The notes beneath the pieces were generated by a model. The model did not search any database. It had not been told where the DNA came from and saw only the letters and a list, made by a program, of their open reading frames with translations. The position numbers and the translations under genes are program-made. From Microbulbifer sp. TB1203 (GTDB taxonomy: Bacteria; Pseudomonadota; Gammaproteobacteria; Pseudomonadales; Cellvibrionaceae): a DNA stretch of 64,000 nt. This document shows, in pieces, positions 8,788 to 17,185 of this stretch. Numbering within the stretch: the first letter of the stretch is position 1; every line of letters starts with the position of its first letter. Location of the stretch: positions 3,372,001 to 3,436,000 of the forward strand of contig NZ_CP116899.1 of NCBI RefSeq assembly GCF_030997045.1, read 5' to 3'.

Positions 8788-11003
8788 TTGGAGAAGAAAA
8801 GTTCGTCTTCCATGATGCGGGGGGTGATAAAGATCAGCATTTCGCGTTTGTCATCCTGGCGCAGGGTGGTCTTGAACAGATGCCCCAGGAAGGGGATATC
8901 GCCCAGCAGCGGCACCTTGGTTTCTCCTTCGATCACCTGACTCTCGAAAATTCCCCCGAGCACAATGGTTTCACCGTTGCGGACCAGCACCTTGGTCTGC
9001 AGGGTATTAACGTTAATAGAGGGAATGGTACCGCCCGTTGTGATATTGGTAACCAGTTCGCCCACACTGTTCTGGTCGATATCCAGCTCCATAATAATAT
9101 TGTTGTCCGGGGTGATCTGCGGGGTGACATTCAGTTTCAGCACCGCCTCGCGGAAGGTTACCGAAGCGGCGCCGGAGGAGGTCGCCTCCACATAGGGAAT
9201 TTCCACACCGGACTCGATATTGGCCTCCTGCTTGTCACCGGTAACCACTTTCGGTTGGGAGACAATTTCCGCCTTGCCCATATCCTCCAGCGCGGAGAGT
9301 TCCAGGCCCAGATAAAAATTCTCTTTCAGGATCGCATAGGCGATGCTGCCGGCCCGATCGGCTACCCCGAGGTCCACCAATACAGGACTGTGAACGCTGG
9401 ACGGCGATTCCACATCCGGTCCCGAACCATCCCCTCTTACAGGGAGCCCCACCTGTCTACCGGATCCTATGCCGATTTTATCGTCGTCGATATCGTGGTC
9501 TTCTACATAATCCCAGCGCACACCGAGCTCTCTCTGGAAGTCGGTGTTGGCAATAACAATCCGCGCTTCGATCATCACCTGGCGGATGGGGATGTCAATC
9601 GCATCAATCAGCTCCCGGAACTGGATAATCTTGTCCTCGGTATCGGTGAGGATAATCGTATTAGTGCGTTCATCCACGATGGCGCTGCCGCGGGAGGACA
9701 GGATACTGCGCTGATCGGCATCGCGCTGGCCGCCGGCGAAATTGCCCTGATTGAAACCTCCGCCGCCCTGCTGTCGATCTCCCGCAAACAGGGTAAACAG
9801 TTCGCGGGCGTCGGCGTAGCGAATCTGGATATACTCGGTGCGCAGCGGGGCCAGTTCCTGCAGCTGCTGCCGCGTCTCCAGTTCCTGCCGCTCGCGCTCG
9901 GCGATTTCCGCCGCCGGCGCCACCATGATCACCTTGCCTTCCTGTCGCTTGTCCAGGCCCTTGGCACGGAGGATCAGATCCAGCGCCTGGTCCCAGGGCA
10001 CACCGTCCAAACGCAGGGTGATGCGGCCGGACACAGTGTCACTTGCAACCAGGTTGAGATCGGTGAAATCGGCGATCAGCTGCAGTACCGAGCGCACTTC
10101 GATGTCCTGGAAATTCAGCGACAACTTTTCACCGGTGAACTGGAATTCCTTTTCCTTTTCGCGAATTTCCGCCACGGTGAGCGGCTTGACGCTCAGCACA
10201 TACTCGGTATCCGCCTGGTAGGCCAGGTAGTCGTAATCGGTATTTGAGGGGTCTACCGCGATCACCGTGTTGCGACCGTCGTAGTCCACGGTAATGGAGT
10301 TGACCGGGGTGGCGAAGTCGGTGACATCCAGGCGCTGGCGCAGGGACTCCGGCAGTTCCGCGCCGAGGAAAGTCAGGTATATCTTGCCCTTGCGGCGCTC
10401 CACGTCGATATTCACCGCCGGGTCCGTAAGGCTGACGATCACCTTGCCCTCTCCGGCGTCGCCGCGGCGAAAATCCACATTGCGAATAGCGACACCGCTG
10501 GCCGCGCGGAAACGTTCCTGCCCGCCCAGGTCGAGCCCGCCGCTGTGTGCTGCGGTGGCCGCAGGCGCGGGGGTAGCCGTCACCGACGCAGTGGCAGCCG
10601 CATCGGCGCCCACCTCCAATACCACCTGGTTGCCTTTGCGCTCGCTGGTATATACCGGCAACTGGTCCAGGTTGATGATCAGGCGCGTGCGGCCCTCACC
10701 GGACACCACCACTGCACTGCGCGCACTGCCCACTCCCAAAGAGTATTTTTTCTCCGGCAGGGCGCTCTCCACCCCGGCAAAATCCATCACGATACGCGCC
10801 GGCTGCTCGATGGTATAGCCGGTGGGCTCCGGTGGGATATCGGTAAAGGACAGCCGCAGCTGCAGCCGGCCGCCGGGCAGCTCGGAGAACTGGATATCGT
10901 TGAGTTTGTTGACCTGGGCCTGCAGCGCCGGCGGCAGCAGAGCCAGAATAAACAGCAATGTCTTGCCGAAAGCCAACACTTTGGCGAGTTGCCTGTTAAT
11001 CAT
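8784..11003 (-). CDS. pilQ: Type IV pilus secretin PilQ
   Basis: PilQ forms the multimeric outer-membrane channel through which the type IV pilus passes. The 739-residue precursor has an export signal ending around ALLPPALQAQ. Two AMIN-type peptidoglycan-binding regions occupy roughly residues 30-270. A secretin/TonB short N-terminal domain follows (LSLNFQDIEVRSVLQLIADFTDLNLVAS), then an N1/NolW domain (YIQIRYADARELFTLFAG), then the secretin core to the C-terminus (VIEARIVIANTDFQRELGVRWD; VPLLGDIPFLGHLFK). The region with several QGGGG-like residues around residue 430 is a loop typical of the family. It starts 2 bases after the pilP stop and its stop overlaps the aroK start. Confidence 0.96.
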   Translation of the reverse strand: MINRQLAKVLAFGKTLLFILALLPPALQAQVNKLNDIQFSELPGGRLQLRLSFTDIPPEPTGYTIEQPARIVMDFAGVESALPEKKYSLGVGSARSAVVVSGEGRTRLIINLDQLPVYTSERKGNQVVLEVGADAAATASVTATPAPAATAAHSGGLDLGGQERFRAASGVAIRNVDFRRGDAGEGKVIVSLTDPAVNIDVERRKGKIYLTFLGAELPESLRQRLDVTDFATPVNSITVDYDGRNTVIAVDPSNTDYDYLAYQADTEYVLSVKPLTVAEIREKEKEFQFTGEKLSLNFQDIEVRSVLQLIADFTDLNLVASDTVSGRITLRLDGVPWDQALDLILRAKGLDKRQEGKVIMVAPAAEIAERERQELETRQQLQELAPLRTEYIQIRYADARELFTLFAGDRQQGGGGFNQGNFAGGQRDADQRSILSSRGSAIVDERTNTIILTDTEDKIIQFRELIDAIDIPIRQVMIEARIVIANTDFQRELGVRWDYVEDHDIDDDKIGIGSGRQVGLPVRGDGSGPDVESPSSVHSPVLVDLGVADRAGSIAYAILKENFYLGLELSALEDMGKAEIVSQPKVVTGDKQEANIESGVEIPYVEATSSGAASVTFREAVLKLNVTPQITPDNNIIMELDIDQNSVGELVTNITTGGTIPSINVNTLQTKVLVRNGETIVLGGIFESQVIEGETKVPLLGDIPFLGHLFKTTLRQDDKREMLIFITPRIMEDELFFSK

Positions 11004-11005
11004 TA

Positions 11006-11533
11006 TCAGTTGTCCTTCTCTTCCAAAGTCAGCGCCCGCGGCCTTTCGATCCAGCCACCGGTGCCATCCGGTACTATTTCCAACACGTCGATTTTACTGG
11101 CGCTGGCGCCGACCACCCGCCCGTGGTTTTTACCCAGGTAGTTGCCGATGGTGATGCGGTGAATGCCGCCCTCGCTGTCGTCGATCAGCGCCCACACTTG
11201 GCCACCGCGGGAGAGGGTACCCACCATGGAAAGAGCGTCGAAGTTGAACCTCTCCAGCAGTTGACGCTGCCGGTTCAGGTCGGGTGCCACATCCAGCCTG
11301 CGCCCCACCAGGCGCTGGTCTTCCTCCAGCACCGGCCGGCTAAAGGGGCTGCGCAGCGCGGCGGCGCTGTAGACATAGGGGCTGTAGGGGGTAAATGTCG
11401 GGATGGGCTCAATCTGCCCTTTGGGCTGGTGCTCAATCGCGGCCATTTTCTTGCGCAAATCGCTGTGGCTGCCGTCCAGGCTGCAGCCCGCGACGGCCAG
11501 CAGAACCGGTATCAGAGCGAAGTACTTCTTCAT
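11006..11533 (-). CDS. pilP: Type IV pilus inner-membrane lipoprotein PilP
   Basis: PilP is a lipoprotein that links the PilN/PilO inner-membrane complex to the periplasmic part of PilQ. The 175-residue protein starts MKKYFALIPVLLAVAGC, a lipoprotein signal with lipobox LAVAGC (Cys17). A flexible linker follows, then a beta-rich domain with SPFSRP and MVGTLSRGGQVWALIDDSEGGIHRITIGNYLGKNHGRV, as in other PilP proteins. The start overlaps the pilO stop by four bases (ATGA), showing tight coupling in the pilMNOPQ operon. Confidence 0.95.
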   Translation of the reverse strand: MKKYFALIPVLLAVAGCSLDGSHSDLRKKMAAIEHQPKGQIEPIPTFTPYSPYVYSAAALRSPFSRPVLEEDQRLVGRRLDVAPDLNRQRQLLERFNFDALSMVGTLSRGGQVWALIDDSEGGIHRITIGNYLGKNHGRVVGASASKIDVLEIVPDGTGGWIERPRALTLEEKDN

Positions 11534-12150
11534 CCCTCCTCCCCCTGCTCTTTGTAACGATAGGTCTTGGCATTGATGGTCATACTGAGCAGCGCGCCAC
11601 CGTCTTTGCCGGTCTGGATCTCGAAATCGTGCAAGGTCACTATCCTGGGCATACCGGCAATACCACTGACAAAGGCGCCGAACTCGTGATAGCCCCCCTC
11701 CACTTCGATACGGATGGGCAGCTCGACATAGAACTCACCCACCTGCTCATCTTCCAGCGCTACTTTCTGGATGGTGAGCCCGCTACCGCGGCCGTATTCG
11801 TCGATATCCTCGAGCAGCCCGGGCACTTCGGTGTCCTTGGGCAACTGCTTGAGCAGGGCGCCGAAGGTCTCCTCCATTTCCGCCAGCTGTTCCCGGTAGG
11901 CATCCAGATTCGCCGCCTCAAAGGATTTTTTCTCGAACTGCGTAAACAGCTCCTGCTCCTTGTTGACGGCGAACTCCAGTTGCTGATAGCGGTCCTTGAT
12001 CAGGAACCAGTAGCCCCCGCCGACCAAAGCCGCCGCAATCAGCAACAGCAGGGCCACCCGCCCCGCCAGGGGCCAGACTCCGACACGGGAAAAATCGATA
12101 TCGTTGATATCGAGTTGATTCAATTGTTTGAGCGTATCCTCTAGCGCCAT
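11530..12150 (-). CDS. pilO: Type IV pilus inner-membrane protein PilO
   Basis: PilO dimerises with PilN in the inner membrane and periplasm to form the alignment complex between the cytoplasmic motor and PilQ. The 206 residues comprise a cytoplasmic N-terminal segment (LKQLNQLDINDIDF), one membrane helix (WPLAGRVALLLLIAAALVGGGYWFLI, about 28-53), a coiled coil with many Glu/Gln residues (about 58-110), and a ferredoxin-like periplasmic core. It sits 11 bases after pilN and overlaps pilP by four bases. Confidence 0.95.
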   Translation of the reverse strand: MALEDTLKQLNQLDINDIDFSRVGVWPLAGRVALLLLIAAALVGGGYWFLIKDRYQQLEFAVNKEQELFTQFEKKSFEAANLDAYREQLAEMEETFGALLKQLPKDTEVPGLLEDIDEYGRGSGLTIQKVALEDEQVGEFYVELPIRIEVEGGYHEFGAFVSGIAGMPRIVTLHDFEIQTGKDGGALLSMTINAKTYRYKEQGEEG

Positions 12151-12161
12151 GGCCAGGCCTC

Positions 12162-12740
12162 TTAATTATCCGCGCCTTGTTGTTCGTCTTCTTCTTTTTT
12201 GCGCCCGCTCACACTGACAGTCATCTGGAAAGCGCTGGCCTGTTCGCCGAATTCGGGCTTCGCGGTCACGCCGGTCAGGTTGGGCTCCTGATACCACTCC
12301 GACTGGTCCAGGTTGCGCATGAAGGACGACACCCGGTTGTTGGACTCAGCCACCCCGGAGACCTGCATGGTGTTGCCGCTGCGTTTCAGGCTGGTGAGCC
12401 ACAACCCCTCGGGTGCACTGCGCACCATCTCGTCGAAGTAGCGCACCGACAGCGGGCGGTTGCCCTGCAGCTCCTGGATAACCCGCATGCGGTCGATCAG
12501 TTCCTGGCGGCGCTTTTTCAGGTCTTTGATTTCGCGCACTTTCTTGTCGAGCGCGGCTATTTCCGTCTGCAGTATCTGATTGCGCTCGTTCTGGTTTGAA
12601 ATCTGTGCGTCGACGGTTTTCATCCACATGAAAGTCGCGAAGCAGGCGGCCATGACCACCAGCACCGCCACCTGTTGGAATTCCTTCTGCTTCTGTGCGC
12701 GATATTCCTGGCGCCAGGGAAGTAGGTTGATCTTGGCCAT
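12162..12740 (-). CDS. pilN: Type IV pilus inner-membrane protein PilN
   Basis: PilN has a short cytoplasmic tail that docks into PilM, one membrane helix, and a periplasmic domain that pairs with PilO. Here the 192-residue protein begins MAKINLLPWR, the conserved INLLPWR motif known to bind PilM. A membrane segment (VAVLVVMAACFATFMWM, about 24-40), a coiled coil and a ferredoxin-like fold follow. The acidic C-terminal tail (KKEEDEQQGADN) is probably disordered. It starts one base after pilM ends. Confidence 0.95.
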   Translation of the reverse strand: MAKINLLPWRQEYRAQKQKEFQQVAVLVVMAACFATFMWMKTVDAQISNQNERNQILQTEIAALDKKVREIKDLKKRRQELIDRMRVIQELQGNRPLSVRYFDEMVRSAPEGLWLTSLKRSGNTMQVSGVAESNNRVSSFMRNLDQSEWYQEPNLTGVTAKPEFGEQASAFQMTVSVSGRKKEEDEQQGADN

Positions 12741-12741
12741 C

Positions 12742-13818
12742 TCAGTACTCCCGCTCGCGCATCGCCAGGCCGGCGGCGATCATCAGCGCCGGCGCCTCGT
12801 TGGCCAGCGCCTGGCGATTGACTCGTGAGGCCACTGTCATATCCTGAAAGGGATTGGCGACAATCGTGGGTTTGTTGAGCTTCTGCCCCACCAGTTCCAC
12901 CAGCCCGTCCATGGCCGCAACGCCGCCGCCGAGCAATATGTAATCCACATCGCTGTAGGAAGTGGAGGAGTAGAAGAACTGCAGCGAGCGGGTGACCTGC
13001 TGCACCACGGCATCGCGGAAGGGCTCCAGCACCTCCGGGTAATAGTCGTCCGGCAGGCCGCTGCCGCCCTGTCGCTTGGCCAGCCCCGCCTCTTCCGAGG
13101 ACAGACCGTAGCGGCGCTGGATCTCGTCGGTAAGCTGGCGACCCCCGAACAGCTGCTCGCGGGTGTACACCGTTTTGCCGTCCACCAGCACCGAGAGCGC
13201 GCTCATGGTGGCGCCGATATCGATGACGGCCACCACCAGTTGTTCCTGGGGGGGGAACTGACGTTCCAGCAGGGTGTAAGCGCGCTCGATGGCGTAGGCT
13301 TCCACATCCACCACCCCGGCCTGCAGTTCGGCGTCGGTCAGCGCGGAAACCCGCTGTTCGACATTCTCACTGCGGCATGCGGCCAGCAGCACCTCCACCT
13401 GGCCTTCGCCTTTTTCCGAAGGGCCCTGCACCTCGAAGTCGAGATTCACTTCATCCAGCGGGTAGGGAATGTACTGATCCGCCTCCAGGGCGATCTGCGC
13501 CTCAAGTGCGTCTTCGGAAAGATCGGCGGGCATTTCCAGGGTCTTGGTGATCACCGCGGAGCCGGACACCGCCACCGCAGCCTGACGCAGGCGCGTCTTG
13601 GAGCGGCGCACCACCTTGCGAATGGCTTCCGCGGTGGCGGCAACATCGTTGATGTTTTTGTCCACTACCGCATTGGGAGGCAGGGGCTCGACCGCGTAAC
13701 ATTCGACCCGATACTTGTCGCCGCTGCGGGAGAGCTCCAGCAACTTGACCGCAGTGGAGCTGATATCCAGCCCCAGCATGGCCTTCGGGCCCTTGTTGAG
13801 AAAAGGGAGCATCCCCAT
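12742..13818 (-). CDS. pilM: Type IV pilus assembly ATPase-like protein PilM
   Basis: PilM is an actin-like (FtsA-like) cytoplasmic protein that binds ATP and the N-terminus of PilN, linking the pilus machine to cytoplasmic factors. The 358 residues carry the actin-fold phosphate-1 motif LGLDISSTAVKLLEL, the second phosphate motif VIDIGATMSALSVL, and the adenosine-motif-like ILLGGGVAAMDGLVELV. The ATG at 13816-13818 was chosen; a second Met two codons later is equally possible. It is the first gene of pilMNOPQ and lies divergent from ponA, with 146 bases between the two starts. Confidence 0.95.
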   Translation of the reverse strand: MGMLPFLNKGPKAMLGLDISSTAVKLLELSRSGDKYRVECYAVEPLPPNAVVDKNINDVAATAEAIRKVVRRSKTRLRQAAVAVSGSAVITKTLEMPADLSEDALEAQIALEADQYIPYPLDEVNLDFEVQGPSEKGEGQVEVLLAACRSENVEQRVSALTDAELQAGVVDVEAYAIERAYTLLERQFPPQEQLVVAVIDIGATMSALSVLVDGKTVYTREQLFGGRQLTDEIQRRYGLSSEEAGLAKRQGGSGLPDDYYPEVLEPFRDAVVQQVTRSLQFFYSSTSYSDVDYILLGGGVAAMDGLVELVGQKLNKPTIVANPFQDMTVASRVNRQALANEAPALMIAAGLAMREREY

Positions 13819-13917
13819 TTTTCTTATCTTTTCCGTGGGTTATGAAGGTTTGATGTTATAGCACTTTAAATTACAGCTGCAACCGCCTTTTGCATAGGTA
13901 ACAGCGCACAATCTTCG

Positions 13918-13923
13918 TATAAT
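13918..13923 (+). promoter_or_regulatory. Putative ponA promoter -10 box
   Basis: A perfect TATAAT lies 42 bases upstream of the ponA ATG in the pilM-ponA divergent intergenic region. No good -35 is found 16-18 bases before it; the nearest TTGCAT is 22 bases away. Plausible but unproven. Confidence 0.4.
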
Positions 13924-13964
13924 TGTTAATCTGCTCCGATTCAGACGTAAGCCAGAAGCAACTC

Positions 13965-16616
13965 ATGACTGAAAAGACCCGCAACCGCCTACTCTCGCTA
14001 CTTTGGCTCGGCACGGCGGGAATCGCCGCCGCCGCCATGGCCTTTGCCAGCATCTACCTGTATCTCAAGCCCGGCCTGCCATCGGTGGAGAGCCTGCGCG
14101 ACATCCGCCTGCAGACGCCGCTGCGGGTCTACTCCCGGGATATGAAGCTGATTGGGGAATTCGGCGAGAAGCGGCGCAACCCCATCACTATCGAGCAAAC
14201 GCCCGAGCTGTTCGTGAAGGCCGTCCTGGCCGCGGAGGATGCAGGATTTTACTCCCACAACGGCGTATCGATTAAAGGCTTAGTGAGAGCTGCGTCACAA
14301 TTATTGCAAAGCGGCTCCATTCAGTCCGGTGGCAGCACCCTCACCATGCAGGTCGCGCGCAACTTTTTTCTCAGCCGCGAGCAACGCTTCGTGCGCAAGT
14401 TTAACGAGATACTGCTGTCGCTGCAGATCGAACAAGAACTGAACAAAGACGATATTCTCGAGCTTTACATCAATAAAATCTTCCTCGGCAACCGAGCCTA
14501 CGGCTTCCAGGCCGCGGCCCACGTCTATTATGGCCGCGGCATCGATGAACTCAACCTGGCCCAGTGGGCGATGATGGCGGGCCTGCCCAAGGCCCCCTCC
14601 GCCTACAACCCTATCGCCAATCCCACCCGCGCGCTAGTACGCCGCAACTGGATCCTCAAGCGCATGCTGGAATTGGGCTACATCGACCAGGATGACTACA
14701 AAAATTCCATCACCGCCCCGGTTACCGCCAGCTACCACGGTCGCGATCTGGATCTCTACGCCCCCTATGTCGCGGAGATGGCACGCAAGGAAGCCGTCGA
14801 ACTGTTTGGCGATGCCGCCTACACCGACGGTTACCAGGTGATCACTACGGTGGACAGCAAATTACAGGCGGCCGCGCGCGACGCCCTGCAAAAAGGCCTG
14901 GAAACCTACGACGCCCGCCACGGCTACCGCGGTCCGGAGCAGCGCCTGGACGCCGCACTGCTGCAGGACAGCGACCAGTTAGTGGACCTGCTCAAGGAGA
15001 TCCCGGTGCTCGGCGGCCTGCAGCCGGCGGTGGTGACCGCGGTGGAGCCGCAGCGCCTGCGGGTGCAACTGCGCGACCGCCGCGTGGTGGAGGTGCTATG
15101 GGAAAACGGCTTGTCCTCCATCCGCCCCTACCTTTCGGAAAACGCCCGCGGACCGCGCCTCAAGTCCGCCGAGGAGATGTTCGCTCCCGGCGACGTGATC
15201 CGCCTGCGCCGCGTGGAGATAAGCCCCGAAGAACCCGGCGACCAGGCCCCCATCCTGGAGGGCGGGGAACAATTGGCCTCCGACCCCTTTGCCGACCCCG
15301 GCGAAGAGGGCGCTATCGCGCCGGTGGTGGAACCCCAGGTGCGCGAGGAATGGCACCTGACTCAGGTACCGGAGGCCCAGGGCGCGCTGGTCTCCCTGGC
15401 CCCGGAGGACGGCGCTATTCGCGCGCTTGTCGGCGGCTATGACTTCCACCAGAGCCACTTCAACCGCGTCACCCAGGCGGCGCGCCAGCCGGGCTCCAAC
15501 TTCAAGCCGTTTATCTACTCCGCGGCTATAGAGAAAGGCTATACCGCAGCCAGCATCATCAATGACGCGCCAATCATCTTTGAGGAAACAAACCTGCAGG
15601 ATGTGTGGCGCCCGGAAAACGCCAGCGGCGAATTCCTCGGCCCTGTCCGCCTGCGCAAAGCGCTGTACATGTCCCGCAACCTGGTCTCCATCCGCCTGCT
15701 ACAGGCACTGGGCATCGACTATGCACTGGGCTTTGTGGAGCGCTTCGGCTTCGAGCGCAGCAAACTGGCCCGCAACCTGACCATCGCCCTGGGCAGCTCG
15801 GCGCTGACCCCACTGGAAGTGGCCCGCGGTTACGCTGCCTTCGCCAACGGCGGCTACCGGGTGGAGCCCTACCTGGTGGACCGGGTGCTGGATGTGAATG
15901 GTGAGGTGGTCTACCAGGCGCTGCCGCTCACCGTGTGCCGCGACTGTCCGGCCGACGGCAGCGAAACGCTGCCTCTGGAGCCAGTGAATCTCGCGGATGC
16001 GCAGGTGGAAGCCGAGATACTGGAAGAGGGGGAGGAGCCGCTGGAACTGCGCCGCCTGCCGGTCAATCCGCTACGCAGCGACGCCACGCAACAGGGGCGC
16101 CCCCGGGCGCCCCGCGCCATATCCCCTGAGACCGCCTACATCATGGATTCTATTCTTAAAGACGTCATCAAGAGGGGTACCGGCCGCAAGGCCTTGGTGA
16201 TGAAACGCGGCGATATCGCCGGCAAGACGGGTACCACCAACGGCCCGCGCGACTCTTGGTTCTCCGGCTACAGTTCCTACCTGGCGACCAGCGCCTGGGT
16301 GGGTTTCGACTCCAACGGCGAACTGGGCAAGACCGAATACGGCGGCACAGCCGCCCTTCCCATCTGGATCGATTTCATGTCCACCGCCCTGGAGGGACTG
16401 CCGGAGCGCCACCTGCCGCAACCGGACGGCATAGTGACCGTACGCATCAATCCGCGCACCGGCCTGCGCACCTCCCGCGGTGGCATATTTGAGATCTTCC
16501 GCGCCAACCGGGTGCCCGGCCGCGAGACCTACAGTGCGTACCAAGCGTATGGTGACGACGAAGAGGATAGTGAAGGGGAGCGGTCGGGAGAGTCCCTGCC
16601 AGAAGAATTGTTTTAG
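13965..16616 (+). CDS. ponA: Penicillin-binding protein 1A (bifunctional peptidoglycan synthase)
   Basis: PBP1A polymerises lipid II into glycan strands and cross-links them in the periplasm, anchored by an N-terminal helix (LLSLLWLGTAGIAAAAMAFASIYLYL, about 9-34). The ATG at 13965 gives 883 residues; an in-frame TTG/ATG upstream would add an unlikely tail. The transglycosylase motif EDAGFYSHNG starts at the catalytic Glu91, with GGSTLTMQVARNFF and the LLSLQIEQEL block following. An OB-like insert with acidic stretches precedes the transpeptidase domain, in which Ser511 of SNFK is the acylated serine, followed by SRN and KTGTTNGPRDSWFSGY. It is slightly longer than Pseudomonas PBP1A. The ponA/pilM divergence is conserved in gammaproteobacteria. 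Confidence 0.96.
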   Translation: MTEKTRNRLLSLLWLGTAGIAAAAMAFASIYLYLKPGLPSVESLRDIRLQTPLRVYSRDMKLIGEFGEKRRNPITIEQTPELFVKAVLAAEDAGFYSHNGVSIKGLVRAASQLLQSGSIQSGGSTLTMQVARNFFLSREQRFVRKFNEILLSLQIEQELNKDDILELYINKIFLGNRAYGFQAAAHVYYGRGIDELNLAQWAMMAGLPKAPSAYNPIANPTRALVRRNWILKRMLELGYIDQDDYKNSITAPVTASYHGRDLDLYAPYVAEMARKEAVELFGDAAYTDGYQVITTVDSKLQAAARDALQKGLETYDARHGYRGPEQRLDAALLQDSDQLVDLLKEIPVLGGLQPAVVTAVEPQRLRVQLRDRRVVEVLWENGLSSIRPYLSENARGPRLKSAEEMFAPGDVIRLRRVEISPEEPGDQAPILEGGEQLASDPFADPGEEGAIAPVVEPQVREEWHLTQVPEAQGALVSLAPEDGAIRALVGGYDFHQSHFNRVTQAARQPGSNFKPFIYSAAIEKGYTAASIINDAPIIFEETNLQDVWRPENASGEFLGPVRLRKALYMSRNLVSIRLLQALGIDYALGFVERFGFERSKLARNLTIALGSSALTPLEVARGYAAFANGGYRVEPYLVDRVLDVNGEVVYQALPLTVCRDCPADGSETLPLEPVNLADAQVEAEILEEGEEPLELRRLPVNPLRSDATQQGRPRAPRAISPETAYIMDSILKDVIKRGTGRKALVMKRGDIAGKTGTTNGPRDSWFSGYSSYLATSAWVGFDSNGELGKTEYGGTAALPIWIDFMSTALEGLPERHLPQPDGIVTVRINPRTGLRTSRGGIFEIFRANRVPGRETYSAYQAYGDDEEDSEGERSGESLPEELF

Positions 16617-16625
16617 ATACCATTA

Positions 16626-16647
16626 GGGGCGAACACAAGCTCGCCCC
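16626..16647. terminator. Hairpin between convergent ponA and chpC
   Basis: GGGGCGA (16626-16632) pairs with TCGCCCC (16641-16647) across an eight-base loop, in the 58-base gap between two convergent genes. It has no long T-tract on either strand, so it is a likely but not textbook bidirectional terminator. Confidence 0.5.
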
Positions 16648-16674
16648 CATACGCGACACGGCACTAAGACGGGG

Positions 16675-17157
16675 TCAGCGGCCGTCGCGATACGCCAGGC
16701 AGGCGTGCTCCAGCGCACCCAGGTCCGGAATCACTGCCTCCTCGCCGGACAGCGCCACATGCATCAATTCCCCCTGGCTGCAGTCCCGCTCCCGCCCCGC
16801 GAGCTCGTCCGGGGTCACCCGTACCAGCCGGGGCGTGCCCTGCAGTACCAGGGCAAAAAAAGGCAACCGCCCGCCGGGATTACCACTGCAGAGGATCGCG
16901 ATACGGCAGCTTCCGTGCATAGCCGGCAAGGACTGCCCGCGCATCATTTCAAAGGACATCAGTGGCAGGCGCTGCTCGCGCCAGTTGAGTTCCCCGAGGT
17001 ACCAATCCGGGGCGTCGTAGGCCGCCACCGGGGTCTGTATTGCGATCACCTCCGACAGGGTGTCCACAGGTACCAGCAGCTGGCCGTCCGCCAGTGGCAG
17101 CAGCAGGCTGCTCACCTCCTGGGGGATATCCACCGGCAGCGCTTTAATTCCACTCAT
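16675..17157 (-). CDS. chpC: CheW-like adaptor protein ChpC
   Basis: ChpC is an auxiliary CheW-type scaffold of the Pil-Chp system. The ATG at 17155-17157 (MSGIKALPVDIPQEVSSLLLPL) gives 160 residues and fits the Pseudomonas ChpC length; an ATG 20 codons upstream would overlap chpA. The CheW fold shows in the hydrophobic beta strands LLVPVDTLSEVIAIQ and YLGELNWREQRLPLMSFEMM. The last strand pair lies around EEAVIPDLGALEHACLAYRDGR. It lies 28 bases after chpA with a GAGAG ribosome-binding site. No chpB-like methylesterase gene lies between chpA and this gene, unlike in Pseudomonas aeruginosa. Confidence 0.85.
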   Translation of the reverse strand: MSGIKALPVDIPQEVSSLLLPLADGQLLVPVDTLSEVIAIQTPVAAYDAPDWYLGELNWREQRLPLMSFEMMRGQSLPAMHGSCRIAILCSGNPGGRLPFFALVLQGTPRLVRVTPDELAGRERDCSQGELMHVALSGEEAVIPDLGALEHACLAYRDGR

Positions 17158-17185
17158 CGCCAACACTCTCTGCTTTATCGTTGGT